Assembly: GCF_029227915.1 (NCBI RefSeq)
Contig: NC_079879.1
Location: forward strand, 34,352,501-34,416,500
Length of the DNA: 64,000 bases
Reading direction: 5' to 3'
Source: Hydractinia symbiolongicarpus
Lineage: Eukaryota > Cnidaria > Hydrozoa > Anthoathecata > Hydractiniidae
This document shows, in pieces, positions 11,612 to 21,772 of this stretch. Below the pieces are notes generated by a model. That model was not told where the DNA came from, searched no databases, and was given only the letters and a program-made list of their open reading frames with translations. Both the position numbers and the translations under genes were made by a program. How positions within the stretch are numbered: position 1 is the first letter of the stretch; every line of letters starts with the position of its first letter.

Positions 11612-14600
11612 ATTTGAACAGGAATTTGATAATAGCCCATTTGTCAATAAGTCAATTAAAAAAGGGATCTCATTACGAAAAAGGACACATATTTTTCATT
11701 CATTTTATTTTTCTGCGTAACACTTCCTATGTTATAAACAAGTTTAGAAAGCAATTAATAATTGTCTATTAGTCGAAATATCATTCCATGTATTATGAAA
11801 TAAAAACGTTCAATACTGTAGGTTCAAAAGGCCATGACGTTTAATATTGTTATTACAAAAGTATATTAAAAGGAAAAATTATTCCAATATCCATCACCTT
11901 TAATAGTTTGACCTAGAATTTCGCCATGTGGTCTATCGATATGTGAACGGTGTCACCAACCTCATGGATTAATATTCCACACCGACAGGCATAGTAATTG
12001 AAAAAATGGGTATTTTGTTATATTAACATTTTCTTTTAGGCCCTAATGTGAAGCTTGACAGGAAACTGCATGTACACATTTCCGTTTTCCAATAGGACTT
12101 TTTTCTTGTTTCGGCATACTTAATGGATATAGAAAACAAATTATTGCTAATTGTTATAAAGTTTACAATGAAAAGACCTCTTCTACAATCTTAATTGTTC
12201 TACAACTCACTGAGAGTAAAGGTAATTGTATTAGAAAATTGGCACAACACGTTGCAAATAATACGCATTTATGTGTCCTAACTGGCTTGAGATGACATTT
12301 ATAAATCATGTGTTTCTGAAGATGCTTCACTAGTATTTTTTAAACACATAGTTTTCTACTTTCGGTTAATATACTGGCCTTGTAGTACTTTCCTTGTCAG
12401 GAAACATGATACGACTCTGGGTATTTGTTTTGCAAATTTGTCTATCAACTTTTTCTTTGAACAACTCAATTTGTTTGACACCAATTTCAAGTTTTAATTT
12501 TCAATGTCCGTTCGTTGTTATCATGTCGTGACAAATTGTGTGATACGGCGGCCATAGTAGGCGCTTTAAGAGCTGAATAAAACTTTTCTGTATCCGTTTT
12601 TTGTGTGCATTACTATATGTTACGCATGAATGTAGAGAATCTCAAATATTCGAGTTTCATAACTTAGTTTCGCACTGCTTTTTTAAAAGTAGTTTTAAAG
12701 TTAATTGCATAACATATTGTGCTATGTCGGCGAATTTCATTAATTGTTGAGTGGTTGATTACTCAAGTTTGCCATTAATAAAAATGCTTGCTCATCAAAA
12801 CTAGTCCTTTTTTGCCTTTATTTTTTTACTACAATCTTCTCCAAATGGTATTTTTGTTTGTTTGTTTTATCAGAGCGACACCTGTCTCGATAATTTTAAC
12901 AAATTTCGTACGCTTTTTATCGACGCAAATGTTTCGTTCAGGAAAACTAAAAATTAATCATTGAAAAGTTTGTCCACTCAAATCGGATGTGAAGTGAATT
13001 TTCTCAAAACACTACGAGACCTTCAGTGCATACTAGAGCCTATTTTAATAAAAGATTCATCAGCGTTAATCAAGTGAAAGTCACTCATCAATATTGTAAT
13101 TCAATATCTTTTCAATCATGTAAAAAAAATTAGTCACGTAAGTTATAAAAGTAATCTGTAAGAATAACTTTTTATAAGAACTAAGTTTATAACATTCAAA
13201 ATGGTCAAACATTTAGAATAGGCCAGCCTCAAAGATTAGCAGTCAACTAAACCAAAAAAATATTTTGAAAACTAAGTGAAATTTTTTTGTGGTTTGTTAA
13301 CGATGGTGAGGTATAGCACAAGTTAACTCTTGTGGATTGTTGGTTCAAATGAGCGAACTATGTAATGTTCGCAGATAGAAATGGAAGTTTTGAGTTTTAT
13401 TTTCGTAAATTTGGGAAATTGAACTTCCTTGAAACCAAGATTAGGCTAAATGTTTTTAATAATTCAGAATTTATAATGTTTCTGTCTTATTATTTGTTAT
13501 TGCATTTGTATCCGTATTTTGACATTGAAGGTGTGACTAATTAACTTCAAACGAATTTAACTTCCAAAGCGTCTATTGTCTTTCTTTCTGTGAAAATGTG
13601 TAACATTTAATTTTGTGGTCAGAACACGTTTAAAAGAGAAATTTAATGAAAAGATAAAAACATTAAAATTCATCAAACTTTAAATTTACAAATTAACCAT
13701 TTTATTTCAACTCAGTTTTATTCTGGGCTCTGAAGAGTAATACATTAAGCAGAGGAAGCTTTACTTCGAAACTCCTGCAGAGTTATTTAATCACTTCACG
13801 TCAACAACCGAACAAGGATGTACGAGACAGCAGCGGGAGAAATATACACGATTTTTGCACAGGCAAACGACTCTTTTAGTGAATATTTCAATCGGGAAAT
13901 TCATTTGTAACATAAAAATCATCAAATTGCAAAATTTCTGTCATATTTCTTGATTAGCTTTTGCATAGTTTTGATTCAGGTTCTAACATAATATCAAGCC
14001 ATTTGAAATGTATTCATTATACAATTCAAATATTGGATAGTGATTTATAACATATTTTGAGTACAGATAGTCTACTCCTATTAAAGGCGTTATTGATGAT
14101 CTAAGTACTCCCAGCGAAACAGCGGAATTGATCTTACTGTTCCTAATGGCGTGTATCTAATACCTTAGAGCGTTTGATGCATATTATACATCTTCAACAT
14201 TTATTGTCTTAAAATTATTCTATGTTTTTGTGTGTTAACATTTCAAAAAGTAAACCGTATATTTCTTAAAATTAAGTTTCGTGTTTAAAATAGAAATCAT
14301 TTTGGATTAAAAGTCAATTTTAAATTAACTTTAATTAACTAACCAATTAGTGGTAATAATTACGTTGCGCAGAATGCAATTTGCGATTAACAATTGACAA
14401 TTATTTCCGAAGGATTGCTCTGTTTTTGAAGTAGAAATTTTCCACTGTCTTGTGCGACGATTCGCACCGCTGTCTTGATAACTTAAAAACGATAAAAATC
14501 CCAAAGTCCTGTAATCCGGAGATATTTTTTTACACATGTTTCATAAACAAAAGCTATACCATTTTAAGACAGTTTTATCAAAATAAAAATTCTTGCACTG

Positions 14601-15063
14601 AATCCCGCAGGAGAACGGAGAAAAATAATGAAATGTATTAAAAATCAATTCTGTACCAAAAAAAACTATTTTTTTCGATAAATCGTTATTAGTTATATAG
14701 CACTGTATCAATGTATGTATATTGGTTTTTGCAAGCAGGTATTGATATGGCCCGAAGATATACCCGGAGGATTTAATTATTTATGAAGTATTGTCAGAAC
14801 GTTAGGGTTGAGTGTGACATACAGTGGTACGAAATACAACAACTTTAGTTTAAGATTGACATTTTTTAACCAACGATATGTATCATACATCAAATTATTT
14901 GCATAAAAAAGTACTAAAAATGTCTAGATTCTATGATATATTTAAAATGATTTAAAAACTTATTGCACGAAGCTAACCAGCTCCATTGACATGTTGTCAA
15001 ATTTTATTGTCTCCTTTTGCTAATTCCACTTCTTTATTTTTTTCGTTTTTGGATTTTGGATGT
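11612..15063. other. Gene-free spacer between paralogs B and C
   Basis: AT-rich DNA with stops in all frames. No RNA gene, repeat array or transposon end could be supported. Short frames (for example 14331-14641) have no family features. Confidence 0.6.
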
Positions 15064-16268
15064 TTACACGTAGATCATATGACCAGCAGCTCTTCGTCTG
15101 GTGATGTAATCAGGGACTACGCACAACTTGTTACTGAAACAAAGAAAAAAATATATTAAAAATATATGTTGTCTCAGAAGGATTTAACAGGAGAAAATTT
15201 AATTAAATGGTGTTTTATTTATACTTACTGTCTGTGCAGGGTATACGGACAGTATACATCACAATAATCTGCAACGATCTTTCCTTTACTATGTCCAGAA
15301 TGGACGAATTGGGCATGGGGACCAGTCCATCCCAGGCAACATAAACATCGACCATCTTTTAAACATTTTCCGTCGCTTTTAACGCATTTTGGATTGCATG
15401 TAGGCACATGATCATTATGATTTTTTTTGCAAGTTGGATTTCTGTAAATAAAGTCATGAAACATCAGTTCTACCGAAAGTAAGCTCAGCAAGCCACGAAA
15501 GATTCCTTTTTGTCATTGAATTTCAAAGATTCACAACATAACAACTTACGGAATTCCAACTCCTAGGAAAGGACATTCTTTATTGCAGAAATCAGCAACA
15601 TATCTTCCATGTGTGTGATCATAAACACCATGAGGTCCAGTCCATCCACGACAGCACTCACACCGACCTGTTGCTTTATTGCACTTCCCTTGGTATTTAC
15701 CACAGTCCGGGTGGCATTGGATGTCTAAGTTTCCTGTTTTTGCAACGCAAGTTTTATTTCTAAAAGATAGGAAAATCTGAATATTAACCTAATAGGCAAC
15801 AAAGAAATTATTTCGTGTTGTGTCTTGTCTTAAGAACGCTTAATCTTACCTGACATGATGTGTGTAGTGACATGGTTTCAAACAATTCTCAGCTCTGATT
15901 CGATTGATTCCCCAGGCTGGATCGTTAGTGTTTGGTACCCATTCAGCTTTTGGTCCAGTCCAACCATAGTTACATAGACATTTTGGTTTGTTTCCTGGAT
16001 TTTTGATGCACCATCCACCTGTACGACAAGAACTGCAGTGATCACATGGAAGATTTACTCTATTGCACATGCCAAAGTTATCTGGAGGAGGAGCAGCAGC
16101 ATCCTCGTTATCTTCATCTAAATCTTCAGTAAAATCTTCGTCACTAAAATCCGGATTTTTGTCGTTGTCGTATTCTTCTTCTTTGTAGTCGTCATCCTGG
16201 AAGAATTCTCTACAATTTACTGCAAGAGCGAGAAAACAGAGCATAAAAAAGACTTTAGTGACTTCCAT
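15064..16268 (-). CDS. Secreted cysteine-rich three-module protein (paralog C)
   Basis: Four exons: 16268-15850, 15759-15550, 15441-15229 and 15133-15064. All introns are phase 2 and the product is 303 residues. The signal peptide is MEVTKVFFMLCFLALAVNC. An acidic linker (about 20-68) ends in AAAPPPDNFG, which is identical in paralog D. Module 1 (residues 72-140) has CSSCRTGGWC and CLCNYGWTGP. Module 2 (exon 2) has CECCRGWTGP and ADFCNKECPF. Module 3 (exon 3) has CLCCLGWTGP and ADYCDVYCPY. The last exon carries LCVVPDYI and a basic tail ending MIYV. By my count the mature chain has 28 Cys, an even number, as expected for full disulfide pairing. Exons and even intron 1 are close to paralog D, so the C/D duplication is the youngest in the cluster. 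Confidence 0.88.
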
Positions 16269-16308
16269 TGTGCTTCAGAAATTATGTAGCTTTAGTTTGT
16301 TGAAACCT

Positions 16309-16318
16309 CTATTTATGC
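16309..16318 (-). promoter_or_regulatory. TATA-type core promoter of paralog C
   Basis: Minus-strand GCATAAATAG lies 41-50 bases before the ATG, at the position conserved in paralogs B and D. Confidence 0.6.
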
Positions 16319-16376
16319 AAAAAGTTGTCACCACAGTAATTACTATTTCGTGCTCTTTCACCCGAATAATTTCACA

Positions 16377-16393
16377 AAGAGGAACATTTTTTA
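16377..16393 (-). promoter_or_regulatory. Upstream block shared by paralogs C and D
   Basis: Plus-strand AAGAGGAACATTTTTTAC recurs upstream of paralog D at 20463-20480, at about the same distance from each start codon (about 110-125 bases). It is a candidate transcription-factor site or simply retained duplicate sequence. Confidence 0.4.
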
Positions 16394-19111
16394 CAACAAG
16401 TAAGCAAAAGTCGTTAGCATTTCGACAGAAACTGCTATAAGTTAATTAATGGCTGTTTAGTTTGAAGTTTGTGGTTTAAGTTACGACTCGAGAGTCTTAA
16501 TGACAATAAATATGTCGCACTAAATAATGCTATTCATAAATTCCCAAAGAAATATCGTCTGCAAACTTCCTTGTCCATTTTTTTGAGAATTATTATTTTT
16601 AAGTACATTATCAATCTGCAAAATTGATCTAAAGATTTTAAGTGACTATAACTATTCCCGAACATTCTTTGACGTCATAAATACGGACTAGCCAGCGATA
16701 TGTTAAGATTCAGGTTAGTGTGATTTTTCCACTTTTTGACATCATAATTTCCTATCGGATATACTAATGATAAAATAATTGAAAAAGAATCATTAATTAT
16801 CTCTGTGGTACAGTTTATATTAACCTTTGTATATAGAAAAATGAACTTTGAAAAAAAACTTCCTGTTTACCTTCGTATAATTGGACGTGTGAGTTTTCTC
16901 GTTTTATATTCGCCACATTACACATTTTTTTAAAAAGGGCACCTTTTGTATTCAACCAGAATGTTTCTTATCTTTAAAGGAGCTTTTTCGAAAATTTACA
17001 GACTCAGAACCCTGTTTTACACATTTAAAACTCTATATAATAGGAGCTCTGCCAATTTATTAATTCAATTTTTAATTTTACATTATTAAAGTTAGCAGTT
17101 ATAAGTACCTGTGATATTAATCTTTTTTTTTTGAAAATCATGTTTATTGTTATTCTGACAATATGGATATTTTATATGCACTAGTCGTTGGCCCGCGAAA
17201 AAATCTTCGGATTCGCTCGCCTACAAATCTACGGATCCGCTCCGTTCTTTATATACCGCATTTTGTGTGTCTCGCACAATACTTGTATTTAGCTAACTAA
17301 TTCTTAGGTTGAGAAAAATATTATTCTTTTTATATGCTTTAATCTCAATTTGCTGTTTTTCAAGCCGAAAACACACGGGGACTATTTTTAAGCCTAAACT
17401 ACATTTATGAGCAAACAAAAAATAATGAGCAAGGACAATTTTGATAATACAAACCACGGATGAGCAAGGAGACAGACACTTTCGTGTGTTGTTTTGATCA
17501 AGCGGTTTAATTTTAGTGCAGAGCGTTGTTGAATAGACGTTTGTTGTATCAGCATACTTTTCTGCAACACTGCTGTAAGTATGGACTAGTTGAAGTTCCA
17601 AGAAAAATCGAAAGATATGGTAACCCTAATAATGACACTTAGGCGCTGAATGAGTGCAGACTATTTTAGGCTAGCCAGTTGGATCCATGATTCTTTTTGT
17701 GCCGCTTGAAATTTAAACTTTTAGTTCAATGAAGGCAACAATTCTTTGTTCTTTAATTTGTCAATCGTTTTTTCCACAATGGGGCATTTGCCGATGTTAG
17801 CAAATGTTATATTGTATTGTGTCGTTGACTTGGGGTTTGATTTTTTAAATACTAAGTATGAACGTTTTCTAAATATTGTGGTAATATCAAATATAAAGTT
17901 TATGTAGAGACGTATCGCGAGTCTGTGAAAAAACACACGGGAATTGGTTCGACGTTACTCGCATCTACAATCCCTGTCAAAAATAATGGCAGTAAACCCT
18001 TTTTACACGTGTAGCAAGAGCAAGATAAGTACAAAGCCCCATTTCCCCCAGTATCAATGTTCAAAAGTTGTTCTAACACGTTTCCAAACATTGATAATGG
18101 GGGGGAGACGGGGTAGGAAAGGACTATACTGCACTTTTTGTAGCTTACTGCCAATATATTTTGACCAGGATTGTAGCATGTTTGGTTCACAGACAGACAG
18201 CGAGTGTAATATAAGATAATAAAACAAGCTTTCATACACATTGTATACATGTTGAGTAAAATGTACTTCGCAGTTTCAAGTCAAGATTAATATCCGAAAT
18301 AACTAGGATAAAACAGAGCAGCATTTTCGTTTCACAACATACATAAGATTCTGTTAAATCAATTAGTAGCGACATCGGTTTTTTCCTTTTCACAGAACAT
18401 CATTTAAACTCAATTAGTAACATTTTTTAAATGATGTTAATTATGTAATAAATTGTTGTTATTTGTTATGTACTTTCGCTGACGTTTTTGCTGACACTCG
18501 GAAAGTAATGATAGATCACGTGTTTGTGAACGTCAATACCAAATGTGAAGTATTACGCTGTAATCTCCGTAAAATATTAGTTTTTTTGGTTAAAAACAAA
18601 CCTTGGAATAGTCTTGGCGTGCGTAGAATATTCTATAAAGCAGGCTTGATAGAAATGCAACTAACGAAGTTTAAACGCTGCTTACCTAACCTACGCATCT
18701 AAGAAAACAGTACTTTCACAGCCTACTGGATGTTGAGAATTCGCTGATGCTTCCTGCTGACGTTTTAAAATAGTTGAGAAATTAGCATTGTCTCAAGATT
18801 TTGTAGCTTGCAAGTCAGTAATGAATGTTACGACGTTATATAGCAGTGAAAATAATGTGGACAGTTAGCATGGCTAAAATGATTTTAGCAAGGCACACTA
18901 GAAAAAATATTAAACTGTTTCAAATGTCGTCGGTTCATTTATACACTACAAAACTGATTGTAGAAGACATTAACCACAATTTAAAAAAAGATGGACACGT
19001 GAAAGAAAAGTACAAACACCAGAATAATATCGATAAATAGATATTTATCACTAAAACTGACTTTAATACAATATTAAGATATTTAAAATACATTCTTTTC
19101 TTTTTTTCTCG
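16394..19111. other. Gene-free spacer between paralogs C and D
   Basis: No supported gene. It contains a fragment of the ACTAGTCGTTG...CCCG repeat family at 17181-17270. The frames at 17944-18250 and 18463-18702 lack any recognisable features. Confidence 0.6.
17181..17270 (+). repeat. Fragment of the ACTAGTCGTTG dispersed repeat
   Basis: ACTAGTCGTTGGCCCGCGAA is followed by TTCTTTATAT, matching the 5' part of the two copies at 54444 and 54614. The 3' end is not recognisable. Confidence 0.5.
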
Positions 19112-20352
19112 TTACTTTGTTATTTTAACACCACTTCCAGTTGTTTTTCTGTGGATGTAATCGGGTACAACGCACAAACTGTTACTAAAACAAAAACAAC
19201 ATAACAGTACTGATTCAGTGTTTACAAGAACAAATGGTGGAAGAAAAGAACTAGTTAACTTTTGATACATGCTTGAATGCACGCTCTGTAACAAAGCAGT
19301 TTCATTTTTTGAATGAATGTGAAACAACTTACTGTCTGTGCAAAGTGTATGGACAATACACATTACAATAATCTGCAACAATCTTTCCTTTATAGTGTCC
19401 TGAGTGAATAAACTGCGCATGGGGACCAGTCCATCCCAGGCAACACAGACATCGACCGTTTTTCAAACATTTGCCATCAGTTTTAACGCATTTGGGATTG
19501 CATGCCGGTACATTATCATTAGGAATTTTTTTGCAAGTTGGATTTCTGTGAAGAAAATAGCATTTCGTCTGAACTTCAAAGTCAGGTTAATTAAAAATAA
19601 CCTGAATTTCCCAAATGAATAGAACTTACGGAATTCTAACTCCTAAGAAAGGACACTCCTTATTGCAGAAATCAGCAAGATATCTTCCCTGTGTGTAATC
19701 GTAAACACCATGAGGTCCAGTCCATCCACGACAACACTCACACCGACCTGTTGCTTTATTGCACTTCCCTTGGTATTTACCACAGTGCGGGTGGCATTGG
19801 GTGCCTATGTTTCCTGTTCTTGAAACACAAGTTTTATTTCTAAAAGATAGGAAAATATGATTGTTAACCTAATAAGCAACAAAGAAATTATTTCATTGTG
19901 TCTTACTTACTGATGTTGTGTCTTATTTAAACAAAATCTAAGAACACTTAACCTTACCTGACATGATGTGTGTAGTGACATGGTTTCAAACAATTCTCAG
20001 CTCTGATACGATTGATTCCCCAGGCCGGATCGTTAGTGTTTGGTACCCATTCAGCTTTTGGTCCAGTCCAACCATAGTTACATAGACATTTTGGTTTGTT
20101 TCCTGGATTTTTGATGCACCATCCACCTGTACGACAGGAACTGCAGTGATCACATGGAAGATTTACTCCATTGCACATGCCAAAGTTATCTGGAGGAGGA
20201 GCAGCAGCATCTAAATCTATATTGTCACCAAAATCTTCAGGATAGTTTTCGTCGTTGTAGCTGTCGTAAGTATCGTCATCTTCGAAGAATTCTCTAGAAT
20301 TTACGGTAGCAGCAAAAAGGAAAACCACGGAAAGGAATTTTGTGACGTCCAT
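19112..20352 (-). CDS. Secreted cysteine-rich three-module protein (paralog D)
   Basis: Four exons: 20352-19958, 19839-19630, 19545-19333 and 19184-19112. All introns are phase 2 and the product is 296 residues. The signal peptide is MDVTKFLSVVFLFAATVNS. A shorter acidic linker (about 20-50) is followed by AAAPPPDNFG. Module 1 is nearly identical to that of paralog C. Modules 2 and 3 occupy one exon each, with the same Cys spacing. The C-terminal tail differs (ends GSGVKITK instead of the IYV ending of B and C), so the tail is the fastest-changing part. The gene shares the order, strand and spacing of the cluster, which points to tandem duplication. Confidence 0.88.
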
Positions 20353-20394
20353 GTTGTATTCGAAGTTACAGTAGAAATAGAATAAAAAAGGTAT

Positions 20395-20404
20395 CTATTT
20401 ATAC
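20395..20404 (-). promoter_or_regulatory. TATA-type core promoter of paralog D
   Basis: Minus-strand GTATAAATAG lies 43-52 bases before the ATG. The sequence and spacing match the boxes of paralogs B and C. Confidence 0.62.
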
Positions 20405-20462
20405 TAGAAATGTTACCACAAAAATAATTAAACTTTTCTACTTCCCAATTAAAATATTAGAG

Positions 20463-20480
20463 AGAGGAACATTTTTTCAC
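20463..20480 (-). promoter_or_regulatory. Upstream block shared by paralogs D and C
   Basis: AGAGGAACATTTTTTCAC matches the block upstream of paralog C at 16377-16393. Confidence 0.4.
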
Positions 20481-21320
20481 ATTCTTAAAAATTAATTACC
20501 TATAATTCATTGAAAAAAATTTGTTTAATTAAATCATTCAAAGTTGTGGTGAAAATTAGAGAATTTGTTTTTTTGTGCTTAATGTTCCTCTTTGTTACGC
20601 AACAGCGAAAAGCGTTCGACCATATAATAAATTTCGGACATAAATTTCTGCTCGTACGGTTGCCAAATAATTGCTCTTCTATTCTATTTCCATTTAATAA
20701 TATTATTTGATTTTTTCTACCTCTAAATTTTATCCTGTAGGTCCCCTGAAAAACTCAGTTTTAAAACCAGCATATTCAAGACTTATGGTTAGTTTAATAA
20801 AGGTCTAGTACCCCCGCTATATCAACTTCATTATTTCACACTGGCCTTAATTTGTAAATTTGTTTTGCAAACAATTACCAAGTTTAGTACGGGTTTGAAG
20901 CGTCCAGTCCTTCTTTGAGAGCTGGAAATGCAAATTTTTTTTTTGTGCCCTCGAAACTTTGAAAATAGCTACATACTTTGGTGCACAACCAACAACAATT
21001 CCCACAAACATCGAAAATTAAACGAGTGTGCATGATCTATTTCATTTTTTTCTGGAATAGCCAGTGATATAATATAGCCAGTTACAATAATATGACAAAT
21101 TTTTATTAAAGAATAGCAAATGATTTTTGCTCGTTGCCACTACGAGGATTCTGGTTGGCCCAAAATGCCTGCATATTATGGAAGGACAAGCTTAGGCAAA
21201 TAGAATGTTCATTTACTTTCAAAAAACCCTTTGCTCTTCTGAATCCATCAAATTATTTTCGAAACGCAAAATGTTTCCAAAACAGGTAGATTAATAAAGT
21301 AAATAAATTGCAAGAACGTC
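20481..21320. other. Gene-free spacer upstream of paralog D
   Basis: AT-rich DNA between the shared upstream block and the minisatellite. The one frame of note (20510-20710) has no recognisable features, and no repeat or RNA gene is supported. Confidence 0.5.
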
Positions 21321-21772
21321 CGAGATACAACAGTCAGACCTGAGATACTAAAGTCAGGGATAACCTACAGCACTTGAAATACAACAGTCAGATCTGAGAT
21401 ACAACAGTCAGAGATAACCTAGAGCACTTGAAATACAACAGTCAGATCTGAGATACAACAGTCAGGGATAACCTACAACACTTGAAATACAACAGTCAGA
21501 TCTGAGATACAACAGTCAGAGATAACCTAGAGCACTTGAAATACAACAGTCAGATCTGAGATACAACAGTCAGAGATAACCTAGAACATTTGAAATGCAA
21601 CAGTCAGACCTGAGATACAACAGTCAGAGATAACCTAGAGCACTTGAAATACAACAATCAGACCTGAGATACAACAGTCAGGGATAACCTACAACACTTG
21701 AAATACAACAGTCAGATCTGAGATACAACAGTCAGAGATAACCTAGAACATTTGAAATGCAACAGTCAGATC
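21321..21772. repeat. 54-bp minisatellite, about eight units
   Basis: A tandem array built from CTGAGATACAACAGTCAG, then (A/G)GATAACCTA(G/C)A(G/A)CA, then CTTGAAATACAACAGTCAG. Each 54-base unit contains two copies of ATACAACAGTCAG, so the unit itself looks like a doubled ancestor. Units alternate between GGGATAACCTACA and AGATAACCTAGA versions. No open frame spans it. Confidence 0.9.

Noticed and set aside
17944-18250. Overlapping frames on both strands
   Set aside because: No domain, signal peptide or splice structure, and both strands are equally open; probably chance.
21321-21772. CRISPR array
   Set aside because: Repeats are contiguous with no unique spacers, and the sequence is animal nuclear DNA.
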